A DNA stretch of 64,000 nucleotides, taken from NCBI RefSeq assembly GCF_014196505.1, contig NZ_JACIDW010000002.1:186001-250000 (forward strand), given 5' to 3'. The DNA is from Rhizobium metallidurans. Lineage in GTDB: Bacteria; Pseudomonadota; Alphaproteobacteria; Rhizobiales; Rhizobiaceae. Both the position numbers and the translations under genes were made by a program. Below are positions 55,635-64,000 of this stretch, one piece after another (position 1 is the first letter of the stretch; each line of letters begins with the position of its first letter). The notes beneath the pieces were generated by a model, which was not told where the DNA came from, searched no databases, and was given only the letters and a program-made list of their open reading frames with translations.

Positions 55635-57356
55635 TCAGTTCGACTGGCGGCGAAGGAAGGCCGGAATTTCGAGCTGGTCGTCTTCCTGCATCATGCGGGC
55701 CTGCGGTACGGCACGGCCCTGATCGTCCAGGTTTCCGCGACGCGGGGCGTAGAGGCTTGCTTCCGGAGACAGCGGGCGGCGCTGCTGCGAGGACGCTGCC
55801 GGAGCCGACGTCATCTCGGGCGCGACTTCCTCTTCGCGGCGACCGAGCGAGTTGGTGATCCGCTTCAGGAGGCCCATCGGGCCGCGCTCTTCATGCGCAT
55901 GCGACACCGGTGCCGGCTGCGAACGATGATCGATCTCGGCCTGAACGACCGGCGGGAAATCCTCGACCTTCGGCATGCGGACCGGCTGCTGCTGCATGAC
56001 AGGAGCAGGCTGCTGCATGACAGGCGCCGGCTGATGCATCACGGGCTGCGGAGCCGGCTGGTGCATCACGGGTGCCTGCTGCTGGATCGGAGCCTGGCGG
56101 ATGACCGGTGCGGCTTCAGGAGCTGCGAAGATCTTGCTCTGCGGGCGGAAGGCTTCCTGCGGAGCAGGCTGCTGGTGAACCGGGGCAGCCGCGCGCGGAG
56201 CGTGGATGTCGAGTTCGCGTTCCATTTCGGCTTCGGCCATGCGGATGGTCTGCGCGATCTGGTCGGCCTTCGGTGCCTGCTGCATGACAGGGGCAGGCTG
56301 GACTGCGGCCGGAGCCGGAGCAACGGCCGCCGAAGGACGGATAATCTGCTTCTGGACCGGCTGGAAGCCCTTGCCGGCGTCCTGGTTCATCGCGCGGTCG
56401 ATGCCGGTGGCGACGACGGAAACGCGGATGATGCCTTCAAGCGATTCGTCGAAGGTCGCGCCGAGGATGATGTTCGCATCCGGATCGACTTCCTCGCGGA
56501 TACGGGTCGCGGCTTCGTCGACTTCGAACAGCGTCAGGTCGCGACCACCAGTGATGGAGATCAGCAGGCCCTGTGCGCCCTTCATCGAGGTTTCGTCGAG
56601 CAGCGGGTTGGCGATCGCGGCTTCCGCAGCCTGCATCGCGCGGCCCTGGCCCGAAGCCTCGCCGGTACCCATCATCGCGCGGCCCATTTCGCGCATGACC
56701 GAACGGACGTCGGCGAAGTCGAGGTTGATGAGACCTTCCTTCACCATCAGGTCGGTGATGCAGGCAACGCCCGAGTAGAGAACCTGGTCGGCCATCGCGA
56801 AGGCGTCGGCGAAGGTCGTCTTGTCGTTCGCGATACGGAACAGGTTCTGGTTCGGGATGACGATCAGCGTGTCGACCGACTTCTGCAGTTCCTGGATACC
56901 CGCTTCGGCCAGACGCATGCGGCGACCGCCTTCGAAGTGGAACGGCTTGGTCACGACGCCGACCGTCAGGATGCCCTTGTTGCGGGCAGCCTGGGCAACG
57001 ACGGGAGCCGCACCGGTGCCGGTGCCGCCGCCCATGCCGGCGGTGACGAAGCACATGTGGGTGCCGTTCAGGTGATCGACGATTTCGTCGATGCATTCTT
57101 CAGCGGCTGCACGACCGACTTCCGGCTGCGAACCCGCGCCGAGACCTTCGGTGACGCTGGCGCCGAGCTGGATGATGCGCTCCGCCTTGGTCATCGTCAG
57201 TGCCTGGGCATCCGTGTTGGCGACGACGAAGTCGACGCCCTGGAGGCCGGCGGAGATCATGTTGTTGACAGCGTTGCCACCGCCACCGCCGACGCCGAAC
57301 ACGGTGATGCGCGGCTTCAGCTCAGTGATATCTGGCGTATGCAGCTTGATAGTCAT
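55635..57356 (-). CDS. ftsZ: Cell division protein FtsZ
   Basis: Tubulin-like GTPase that forms the Z-ring. The core (about 1-320) has [14 protein letters not shown] and the tubulin signature [14 protein letters not shown], then [11 protein letters not shown] long Gln/Pro-rich linker follows, with repeated PAPVM-H/Q units (about 445-490). It ends in the conserved peptide that binds partners ([15 protein letters not shown]). 573 residues, the long rhizobial form. Confidence 0.97.
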   Translation of the reverse strand: MTIKLHTPDITELKPRITVFGVGGGGGNAVNNMISAGLQGVDFVVANTDAQALTMTKAERIIQLGASVTEGLGAGSQPEVGRAAAEECIDEIVDHLNGTHMCFVTAGMGGGTGTGAAPVVAQAARNKGILTVGVVTKPFHFEGGRRMRLAEAGIQELQKSVDTLIVIPNQNLFRIANDKTTFADAFAMADQVLYSGVACITDLMVKEGLINLDFADVRSVMREMGRAMMGTGEASGQGRAMQAAEAAIANPLLDETSMKGAQGLLISITGGRDLTLFEVDEAATRIREEVDPDANIILGATFDESLEGIIRVSVVATGIDRAMNQDAGKGFQPVQKQIIRPSAAVAPAPAAVQPAPVMQQAPKADQIAQTIRMAEAEMERELDIHAPRAAAPVHQQPAPQEAFRPQSKIFAAPEAAPVIRQAPIQQQAPVMHQPAPQPVMHQPAPVMQQPAPVMQQQPVRMPKVEDFPPVVQAEIDHRSQPAPVSHAHEERGPMGLLKRITNSLGRREEEVAPEMTSAPAASSQQRRPLSPEASLYAPRRGNLDDQGRAVPQARMMQEDDQLEIPAFLRRQSN

Positions 57357-57413
57357 GGTACCCGTTCCTTCTCTTTATGGCCGCATCGCCACGCCGGCCA
57401 ATTCACTCAATTT

Positions 57414-58745
57414 CTAGAAGCTTTCCTTCAGCCACTGGCCCATCCGGGCGAAGCGGCTGCTATTTCCGCCAAGCGACATGAGCAGACCGCTCTGTGACGC
57501 ATGTGTTTCCTGATCCGCGACCTGCGGATAGATCATCAGGCCGACCGCCGTCGAAAACGCCGGCCCCTTGGCTGCCGTCGGCAGCCCAGAGACGCCCATC
57601 GGGCGGCCGATACGGACGTTGCGGGCAAGGATCTTGCGGGCAACGTCGGCAAGGCCGGTCAGCTGGCTTGCGCCGCCTGTCAGCACGACGCGCTTGCCGA
57701 CGATCGGGCTGAAGCCCGAGCGCTGGATGCGGTCGCGAATGAGTTCCATCGTCTCCTCGATGCGGGCGCTGACGATCCGCGACACCAGTGCGCGCGGCAC
57801 CTGCGTCGGCAGATCGCGGTCGTCCTCGCCGATCGGCGGGATCGAGATCAGCTCGCGTTCGTCGGAGGAATTCGGCATGGCCGAGGCATGAACCACCTTC
57901 AGACGCTCGGCGTCCTCGATGCGGGTCGACAGGCCACGCGCCAGATCGGTGGTGACATGATGACCGCCGAGACCGACGGCATCCGTGTGCACCAGCTTGC
58001 CCTCGGCGAAAACCGAGATCGTCGTCGTGCCGCCGCCCATGTCGATCGCGGCACATCCGAGTTCGACTTCGTCGTCGACCAGGGCGGCAAGACCGGACGC
58101 GTATGGCGTCGCCACGATGCCCTCGACGGACAGATGCGCGCGGTTGACGCTGAGTTCGAGGTTCTTGAGAGCCGTGCGCTCGGCGGTCACGACATGCATG
58201 TCGACGCCGAGAACGTCACCGTACATCGACAGCGGATCGCGGATGCCGCGTTCGCCATCGAGCGAGAAACCGGTGGCCAGCGAATGCAGCACGGCGCGAT
58301 CCTGGCGCAGCGACTGCTGGCAGGCCGCCGCCAGAACCTTCTTCAGATCGTTGAGTTCGACTTCCTGGCCGCCGAGATCGATGGTGGCGGTGTAGATGTC
58401 GCTGGTGAGGCGTCCGGCCGTCAGGTTGACGATCAGGCTCTCGACGGTGAGGCCAGCCATGCGCTCGGCGGCGTCGACCGCCAGGCGGATGACGCTCTCG
58501 AGCGCATCGAGATCCGAGATCGCGCCGGTCTTGATACCGCGCGAACGCTGATGGCCGATGCCGATGATTTCGATGTTGTGCGTGCGACCGGGGAGAATCT
58601 GGCTCTCCTCGCGCGGCGTCAGCCGGCCGATCATGCAGACGACTTTCGTCGAACCGATGTCGAGGACGGAGACGACATGCGACCGCTTCGAAGAAAGCGG
58701 CTTCAGGCGCGGCAATCCAAAATGGGACGAACCGAACAAGCTCAT
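57414..58745 (-). CDS. ftsA: Cell division protein FtsA
   Basis: Actin-like ATPase that ties FtsZ to the membrane. The N-terminal extension [20 protein letters not shown] is followed by VVSVLDIGSTKVVCMIG, the 1C domain insert, AIDMGGGTTTISVFAEG and VVLTGGASQLTGL. The C-terminus is an amphipathic helix (FARMGQWLKESF). 443 residues. Its ATG overlaps the ftsQ stop (ATGA). Confidence 0.96.
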   Translation of the reverse strand: MSLFGSSHFGLPRLKPLSSKRSHVVSVLDIGSTKVVCMIGRLTPREESQILPGRTHNIEIIGIGHQRSRGIKTGAISDLDALESVIRLAVDAAERMAGLTVESLIVNLTAGRLTSDIYTATIDLGGQEVELNDLKKVLAAACQQSLRQDRAVLHSLATGFSLDGERGIRDPLSMYGDVLGVDMHVVTAERTALKNLELSVNRAHLSVEGIVATPYASGLAALVDDEVELGCAAIDMGGGTTTISVFAEGKLVHTDAVGLGGHHVTTDLARGLSTRIEDAERLKVVHASAMPNSSDERELISIPPIGEDDRDLPTQVPRALVSRIVSARIEETMELIRDRIQRSGFSPIVGKRVVLTGGASQLTGLADVARKILARNVRIGRPMGVSGLPTAAKGPAFSTAVGLMIYPQVADQETHASQSGLLMSLGGNSSRFARMGQWLKESF

Positions 58746-59674
58746 ATATTCTGCCCCGCCTTCTTCAAATCCTTGGTGCGCTGATCAAGAACAAGCTGAC
58801 GGCGCTCCATGGCTTCGGGCGTCAGTTGAATGGCAGTACGATCGGCAAGACGCAGATCGACAGCCGCGATATCGCGATCGAGAAGAGCCTGATCGCTGTT
58901 GAATTTCGAAAGGCGCGCCAGCGCCTGATCGACATCGTCCTCAGGCAACTTGACGACGACGCCATTGTCCATGTGCAGATCCCAGCGACGGCCGGAGACC
59001 CAGACATAGGCCTTCACGCGCGACTTGATGTCGGGCCACTTGGAAAACGCATCGTCGAGCGAGGCGGCAGCCACCTCGGCGCCGCGACCGACGACCAGAG
59101 GAAGCTGCGAAAACTTGTTGTCGCGAAGCGGCGCGATGACCGCCCCGCCCTTTTCGATCAGCGAAAGCTCGGTGCCATGCTGCCAGATGGCAAAGGCCTT
59201 GCGCTCCTTGAGCTTCACTTCGATGGTTTTCGGATAGACCTTGCGGACCTCGACGCTTTCGACCCAGGGAAGCTTCGCGATCTTCTGGCGCGCCGCATCC
59301 ACGTCGAGCGCCACGAGCGACGTCGTGCCGTCGAGACCGATCAGCTGCAGGATGTCGATTTCGGAAGTCTCGGAATTGCCGGACACCTTCACATCCTCGA
59401 CGGCGAAGCCTGCCGCGGCCGTCGTCGCCTGCGCGACCACCTCGGTGTGACCGCCGAGAGACATGCCGTAAAAGCCCGTCGCCGCGAAGAAAACCAGCGC
59501 CGACACCGTACCCGTATGAGAAGGAATGTAGATGCGGCCGCTGCCGAGGCTGACCAGGAAGCGGACGACGCGGCGCAGCGGCCGCGGCAGCACGATCCGC
59601 CCGTCGCCTTCCGCATAGGAAGTCTCGGCTTGATGGCTTGGGCGCCCCATCCTTTTGACCGTTACCGAGAACAA
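58742..59674 (-). CDS. ftsQ: Cell division protein FtsQ
   Basis: A bitopic membrane protein of the divisome, about 310 residues. A transmembrane helix ([20 protein letters not shown]) is followed by a POTRA domain ([20 protein letters not shown]) and the FtsQ/DivIB domain ([20 protein letters not shown]). The start is taken as TTG at 59674, because GGAGG stands 7 bases ahead and the product ([10 protein letters not shown]) matches rhizobial FtsQ; ATG 59650 is the alternative. It overlaps the ddl end by 13 bases. Confidence 0.92.
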   Translation of the reverse strand: MFSVTVKRMGRPSHQAETSYAEGDGRIVLPRPLRRVVRFLVSLGSGRIYIPSHTGTVSALVFFAATGFYGMSLGGHTEVVAQATTAAAGFAVEDVKVSGNSETSEIDILQLIGLDGTTSLVALDVDAARQKIAKLPWVESVEVRKVYPKTIEVKLKERKAFAIWQHGTELSLIEKGGAVIAPLRDNKFSQLPLVVGRGAEVAAASLDDAFSKWPDIKSRVKAYVWVSGRRWDLHMDNGVVVKLPEDDVDQALARLSKFNSDQALLDRDIAAVDLRLADRTAIQLTPEAMERRQLVLDQRTKDLKKAGQNI

Positions 59675-60588
59675 GAAGCGTCCTCCACCATCCAACGAAG
59701 AAATTCACCAAACGAGTAGCCGGCATGACCGGCCATTTCGGGCACAAGCGATGTTGGAGTCATGCCTGGCTGGGTATTGATTTCCAGCCAGATGATTTCG
59801 CCGTCTTCGGAGAAGCGATCGTCATACCGAAAATCCGACCGACTCACTCCACGGCAACCAATTGCTTGATGCGCCCTTAATGACAATGATTGTATTTTTT
59901 GGTAAATATTCGGTGAAATTTTCGCCGGAATGACGTGTTTCGAGCCACCCGCCACATACTTGGAATCATAGTCGTAGAAGCTGTGACCCTGCGGAACGAT
60001 CTCGGTAACACCCAGCACAGCGTCGCCCATGACGCCGCAGGTCAGCTCGCGTCCGTGGATGTAACGCTCGACGAGAACCTCCTCGCCATACCGCCATTCG
60101 GACGAGCCGATGATCTGCGGCGGACGCGACTGATCCTCCTGAACGATGACGACACCGAAGCTCGACCCCTCGCGCACCGGCTTCACCACATAGGGCGGCT
60201 TCATCGGATGCTCGGCGGGGAAAGAAAAGCGGTTGATCACCTGCGACGCGGCGACCGGAATGCCGGCCGCGGCCGCGACGCTCTTCGCCTTGCTCTTGTC
60301 CATGGCAAGCGCGGAGGCCAGAACGCCGGAATGGGTGTAGGGAATTTCGAGATATTCGAGGATGCCCTGGATCAGCCCGTCCTCGCCGAACGGCCCATGC
60401 AGGGCGTTGAACGCCACGTCGGGCCTGAGCGCCGAGAGCTTGGCGGACACGTCGCGATCGACGTCGATACGGGTAACCTGAAAGCCTTCGGCCTCGAGAG
60501 CATCCGCGCACGCCGCCCCGGACGAAAGGCTGACAGGCCTCTCCGAGGAAAATCCGCCCATAAGGACAGCGACATGCTTGCGACTCAT
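59662..60588 (-). CDS. ddlB: D-alanine--D-alanine ligase
   Basis: Joins two D-alanines for the peptidoglycan stem peptide. An ATP-grasp enzyme of 308 residues: [57 protein letters not shown] and [18 protein letters not shown]. The start MSRKHVAVL follows GGGGGTATC. First gene of the ddl-ftsQAZ run. Confidence 0.96.
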   Translation of the reverse strand: MSRKHVAVLMGGFSSERPVSLSSGAACADALEAEGFQVTRIDVDRDVSAKLSALRPDVAFNALHGPFGEDGLIQGILEYLEIPYTHSGVLASALAMDKSKAKSVAAAAGIPVAASQVINRFSFPAEHPMKPPYVVKPVREGSSFGVVIVQEDQSRPPQIIGSSEWRYGEEVLVERYIHGRELTCGVMGDAVLGVTEIVPQGHSFYDYDSKYVAGGSKHVIPAKISPNIYQKIQSLSLRAHQAIGCRGVSRSDFRYDDRFSEDGEIIWLEINTQPGMTPTSLVPEMAGHAGYSFGEFLRWMVEDASCSR

Positions 60589-61084
60589 AGATACCCCCAA
60601 AATAATCCGTACTCTGCATTCCAAGACTTGCACCAAGCTGGCTTTCTTCCGAATCTGGCTTGCCCGGCGCACATGTATTAGAGCGCCATTATGGTTAACG
60701 AAGCGTTTACTTTCGTTAACTTCCTGGCCGGCCGGTCATGAATTGGGACGGTCGGAAACCGTTGGCGGAAGGCGAAAACCCCGCAACGCCAAGCGTTACC
60801 GCCGAAATGTCAAAGCGAAACAAAAAGTTTAAGCCCCGGCGCCAAACCGGGATCGGCCGCCGGTCGCCACCGGACCGGAGCGGCGCGCATTCGTCCTTCC
60901 ATCGCGTCCGCCGAAGGCACAAAGGCGGGCTTCGGCGCGATCGGCCGCCAGGCTTTCCGCCCAGGAAAGGAAGCGCACTAGTTTTTGTCGGTTTGTTGCG
61001 CGATTGGCATTTGCGCCGACTTAAAATTGCGTTATGAGCCCGTGGCCTCGAAGAGGCGAATACCTGATCCCGATTGGAATAAAA
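60589..61084. other. Gene-free divergent region between ddl and the transporter
   Basis: No gene supported in 496 bases, though GC-rich shadow frames exist. It contains the phased GTTAAC array below and should hold the promoters of both flanking genes. Confidence 0.7.
60694..60720. promoter_or_regulatory. Phased GTTAAC array, CtrA-like
   Basis: Three direct units GTTAAC (60694), GTTTAC (60705) and GTTAAC (60715) lie one helical turn apart. The outer arms also form an inverted repeat GTTAACGAA/TTCGTTAAC with a 9-base spacer. TTAA-N7-TTTA approaches the CtrA consensus TTAA-N7-TTAAC. It lies about 110 bases upstream of ddl. Confidence 0.45.
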
Positions 61085-62389
61085 ATGTCAGACGCGATAT
61101 CAAAAGTATCGCCGACCTCCGCTTCATCGAACAATGCGCAGCTCAACTCGCCGGCGCGCGTTCTGATCGCAAGCGTCGTCGGCACCACCATCGAATTCTT
61201 CGACTTCTACGTATACGCGACGGCCGCCGTGCTGGTCTTCCCGACGCTGTTCTTCCCGAACAGCGATCCGACCACCGCGCTGCTCGCCTCCTTCGCGACC
61301 TTCTCGATCGCCTTCTTCGCCCGCCCGCTCGGCGCCGTGGTCTTCGGCCACTTCGGCGACAGGGTCGGCCGCAAGACGACGCTGGTCGCGGCACTGCTGA
61401 CGATGGGTATCTCCACCGTCATCATCGGCCTGCTGCCCTCCTATGAAACGATCGGCGTTCTGGCACCCCTGCTGCTGGCGATCTGCCGTTTCGGCCAGGG
61501 CTTCGGCCTCGGCGGCGAATGGGGCGGCGCGGTGCTGCTGGCGACCGAAAACGCGCCCGAGGGCAAGCGCAGCTGGTATGGCATGTTCCCGCAGCTCGGC
61601 GCACCGCTCGGTCTCTTCCTGTCCTCGGGCATTTTCTGGCTGCTGCTGCAGTTCATGCCGCAGGAACAGTTGCTGGCCTGGGGCTGGCGCGTTCCCTTCA
61701 TCGCCTCGATCGTCCTGATCGTCATCGGCCTTTGGGTTCGCCTGTCGATCACCGAAACGCCGGCTTTCCAGAAGGCCATCGACAAGCAGGAACGCGTCGC
61801 CGTTCCGGTTGCCGAACTCTTCCGCAAGCACAAGCGCAGCCTGTTCCTCGGCACCTTCGTGGCGCTCGCGACCTTCGTGCTGTTCTACATCGGCTCGGCC
61901 TATCTGCTCTCCTACAACGTCAAGGTCCTGAAGATCCCGTTCCTCGACGCGCTCGAGATCCAGATCGTCGGCTCCATCTCCTTCGGCATCTTCATCCCGA
62001 TCGTCGGCAAGCTCGCCGAGCGTTTCGGCCGCCGCGAGATGCTGATCCTGACCACCGTGCTGATCGGCCTTTTCTCCTTCCTCCTGCCCGGCCTGATGTC
62101 TGGCGGCGAAGGCAGCATCCTGGTCTTCGCGATCGTCGCCATGGCGCTGATGGGCATGACCTACGGCCTGATCGGAACGGCGCTCGCCGCCCCCTTCCCG
62201 ACCGCCGTGCGCTACACCGGCTCGTCGATCACCTTTAACCTCGCCGGCATCTTCGGCGCGTCTCTCGCGCCCTACATCGCCACCTGGCTGCAGGCGAACT
62301 ACGGCATGCTCTATGTCGGCTTCTATCTCGGCCTTTCGGCCGTCATCACGCTGATCTGCATCCTGGCCTCGGGCCGCGACGAAGTCTGA
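61085..62389 (+). CDS. Metabolite:proton symporter (MHS family, major facilitator)
   Basis: A 434-residue transporter with 12 helices. The MHS features are VVGTTIEFFDFYVYATAAVL (helix 1), ARPLGAVVFGHFGDRVGRKT (MFS loop 2-3 motif), GLGGEWGGAVLLATENAP and RSLFLGTFVALATF. Relatives carry shikimate, proline/betaine or dicarboxylates; the substrate is not determinable. It starts at ATG 61085 with a weak ribosome site. It lies inside the division cluster on the opposite strand. Confidence 0.88.
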   Translation: MSDAISKVSPTSASSNNAQLNSPARVLIASVVGTTIEFFDFYVYATAAVLVFPTLFFPNSDPTTALLASFATFSIAFFARPLGAVVFGHFGDRVGRKTTLVAALLTMGISTVIIGLLPSYETIGVLAPLLLAICRFGQGFGLGGEWGGAVLLATENAPEGKRSWYGMFPQLGAPLGLFLSSGIFWLLLQFMPQEQLLAWGWRVPFIASIVLIVIGLWVRLSITETPAFQKAIDKQERVAVPVAELFRKHKRSLFLGTFVALATFVLFYIGSAYLLSYNVKVLKIPFLDALEIQIVGSISFGIFIPIVGKLAERFGRREMLILTTVLIGLFSFLLPGLMSGGEGSILVFAIVAMALMGMTYGLIGTALAAPFPTAVRYTGSSITFNLAGIFGASLAPYIATWLQANYGMLYVGFYLGLSAVITLICILASGRDEV

Positions 62390-62413
62390 TCGAGGCGTTC
62401 ATCGCCAATCGAG

Positions 62414-62444
62414 GGCCGCGATGGGAAACCGTCGCGGCCTTTTT
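62414..62444 (+). terminator. Terminator after the MHS transporter
   Basis: GGCCGCGA..TCGCGGCC (62414-62421, 62432-62439) with an internal GG/CC pair and GAAA-type loop, followed by TTTTT. Confidence 0.88.
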
Positions 62445-62507
62445 CGTTCTTGTCTGTTAACGCCCCGCCTCTATTCTCGACACGGGCAACGGGCCGGGGA
62501 GAGACGC

Positions 62508-63605
62508 GTGCTGACAAGACGATCGCTGCTGACGCATGGCCTTGGCGCCGGCCTGTCGCTGGGCCTGCCGCCGCTCGCCCGCGCCGCCGGCATCCCCGAT
62601 ATCGACGTCACCTTCCTCGTCATCAACGACATACATGCCTGCCGCATCGGCGACGGCCTCAGCCCGAACTGCCAGGACGAGGGCAAGACCGACACCAACC
62701 TCCTGCGCCACATCAGGGCGCTCAACAACATCCACCGCCAGACCTGGCCCGGGGAGATCGACGGCAAGCCCACCGGCTTCGCGCTGTCGGGCGAGCGCAT
62801 CGCCAGACCGCAGGGCGTCATCGTCTGCGGCGATGTCACCGATGACGGCGGCGGCCAGATGGCGGAGGTCGCGGAAGGCTCGCAGCTCCTGCAGTTCTCG
62901 CATCGCTACCAGCAGGGCCCGGGCCCGGACCGTATCCACTTCCCCGTCTATGTCGGCCTCGGCAATCACGATCTCGACCAGGACGGACGTCCCCCGCAGG
63001 TGGACTGGTACCGCGACGAACTGCGCGACTACGTGCAGATGAACCACAAGCCGAGCGTCTTCTTCAAGCCGGTCGTGCCCGTCGACAATTACGACGAGGC
63101 CTCCGACAACTACTCCTGGAACTGGGGCGGGCTGCACCTCATCCAGGCGCAGCGCTATGGCGGCGACAGCACCCGGGGAACGGCAAGCAGCCTCGACTGG
63201 ATGAAGCGCGACCTCGCCGCCTACGCCAAGGACGGCCGCCCGGTCGTGATCTTCCAGCACTATGGATGGGACAGCTTCTCGCGCGAGCGCTGGGACCCCG
63301 AAAAGAGCACCTTCACCATCGAGGGCAGCGGCGCGCCGCACTGGTGGGGTGAATCAGAACGTCAGCAATTGCTCGCAACCCTTCAGGGTTACAACGTAAT
63401 CGGCATTTTCCACGGCCATGAGCACGATACGCCCGCGGCCTACAAGGCCGGCGGCATCGACGTCTTCAAGGCGCGCGCCGCCTTCATGGGCGGCTTCGGC
63501 CTCGTGCGCATCAAGGGGAATACGATGGATGTGGCGATCGGCGACGCCACCGACGGTGTCGGCGGGGTGACCTTCACCACCGCCTTCACCAAACGTTTCG
63601 GCTAG
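62508..63605 (+). CDS. Exported calcineurin-like metallophosphoesterase
   Basis: A 365-residue enzyme. The N-terminus MLTRRSLLTHGLGAGLSLGL looks like a twin-arginine signal. The metallophosphatase motifs are VINDIHACRIGDG (DxH), VIVCGDVTDDGGG (GDxxD), VYVGLGNHDLDQDG (GNHD), VIFQHYGWD and IFHGHEHDT (GHxH). Probable periplasmic phosphodiesterase or phosphatase, substrate unknown. The GTG start at 62508 follows GGGGAGA. Between the transporter and murB. Confidence 0.85.
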   Translation: MLTRRSLLTHGLGAGLSLGLPPLARAAGIPDIDVTFLVINDIHACRIGDGLSPNCQDEGKTDTNLLRHIRALNNIHRQTWPGEIDGKPTGFALSGERIARPQGVIVCGDVTDDGGGQMAEVAEGSQLLQFSHRYQQGPGPDRIHFPVYVGLGNHDLDQDGRPPQVDWYRDELRDYVQMNHKPSVFFKPVVPVDNYDEASDNYSWNWGGLHLIQAQRYGGDSTRGTASSLDWMKRDLAAYAKDGRPVVIFQHYGWDSFSRERWDPEKSTFTIEGSGAPHWWGESERQQLLATLQGYNVIGIFHGHEHDTPAAYKAGGIDVFKARAAFMGGFGLVRIKGNTMDVAIGDATDGVGGVTFTTAFTKRFG

Positions 63606-63647
63606 GGCATGTCGGCCGAGATACCGACATGCGACGGGTTCTAGCGC

Positions 63648-64000
63648 TTACTCGCTGGTCACGCCCTGGAACGGACGCACTTCGCGGCCCGGCATGAACA
63701 GGCCCAGGCGCTTGATCTCCCATTCCAGCTTGATGCCGGAATTCTCGAACACCTCGCGGCGAACCTGCTCGCCCAGATATTCGAGGTCGTAGCCGGTCGC
63801 CTGGCCGTTGTTGATCATGAAGTTGCAATGCAGCGACGACATCTGCGCGCCGCCGATGACGAGCCCGCGGCATCCCGCTTCGTCGATCAGCTTCCAGGCG
63901 GAGTGGCCCTCGGGGTTCTTGAAGGTCGAGCCGCCGGTCTTCTCGCGGATCGGCTGCACCGTCTCGCGGTGGCTGCGCACCGCATCCATGTCGGCGCGGA
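63648..64000 (-). CDS. murB: UDP-N-acetylenolpyruvoylglucosamine reductase (C-terminal part)
   Basis: Reduces UDP-GlcNAc-enolpyruvate to UDP-MurNAc in peptidoglycan synthesis. The visible C-terminal ~117 residues have [20 protein letters not shown], with the catalytic Ser of [27 protein letters not shown] and [18 protein letters not shown], then [22 protein letters not shown]. The frame stays open to base 64000, so the N-terminal two thirds are outside the window. Likely part of the mur-ddl-fts cluster. Confidence 0.95.
   Translation of the reverse strand, partial: RADMDAVRSHRETVQPIREKTGGSTFKNPEGHSAWKLIDEAGCRGLVIGGAQMSSLHCNFMINNGQATGYDLEYLGEQVRREVFENSGIKLEWEIKRLGLFMPGREVRPFQGVTSE

Noticed and set aside
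55893..57497. A 534-codon plus-strand frame opposite ftsZ
   Set aside because: Antisense shadow of a conserved essential gene; no motifs.

Overview
The window is about 62% G+C and comes from the chromosome of an alphaproteobacterium, most likely a member of the Rhizobiaceae. Three things support this. There is a circularly permuted two-piece tmRNA gene with the tag ANDNYAEARLAA. Gene strings typical of rhizobia are present (hflK-hflC-degP near folA-thyA, and murB/ddl-ftsQ-ftsA-ftsZ-lpxC-bamD-recN-ligA). There are also RIME-like palindromic repeats and an interspersed repeat of the rhizobial type. I found no rRNA, tRNA, prophage, complete insertion sequence or CRISPR array.

Layout. 1-13 kb: the start of ilvB behind a leader-peptide attenuator, a HerA-like ATPase, miaA and serB back to back, a BrnTA toxin-antitoxin pair, the degP/hflC/hflK membrane quality-control genes, folA-thyA, then the tmRNA gene beside sspB, the adaptor that delivers tmRNA-tagged proteins to ClpXP. 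13-31.7 kb: an AsmA protein, a D-lactate dehydrogenase-type flavoprotein, an AbrB-type membrane protein, an AraC regulator divergent from a DUF2000 gene, an OmpA-type lipoprotein, a solitary flagellin, an RND efflux pair with an operator-like palindrome, an alpha/beta hydrolase and uvrD. 31.7-36.1 kb is the accessory stretch: a 33-residue secreted peptide, small unknown proteins, an IS3-family transposase remnant, a two-gene unit of a CmoA-like SAM enzyme plus a membrane methyltransferase, and repeats. 36-48.9 kb: a sugar transporter, pncA, azlCD, pepP, a sigma-54-type promoter with a 49-residue protein and a structured RNA, prmA with an FAD oxidoreductase and SCO, cheW, an aldose epimerase, creA, an exonuclease and HigBA. 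48.9-64 kb: the division and cell-wall cluster on the minus strand (ligA, recN, bamD, lpxC, ftsZ, ftsA, ftsQ, ddl, murB), interrupted between ddl and murB by two plus-strand genes.

Most notable observations. (1) ligA is a chimera. Its normal N-terminal domain Ia is replaced by about 215 residues encoded by DNA of about 38% G+C, which keep a recognisable Ia motif but add about 150 residues of unknown function. (2) A GG-N10-GC promoter precedes a 49-residue gene, followed directly by two hairpins with CUCCUCC loops and a strong terminator; this resembles the alpha-r14/NfeR-type anti-Shine-Dalgarno RNAs. (3) A carboxy-SAM-synthase-like gene is paired with an ICMT/PEMT-type membrane methyltransferase next to transposase debris, possibly an undescribed modification system. 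(4) The ilvB leader peptide and the higBA operon both appear to be transcribed as leaderless messages.
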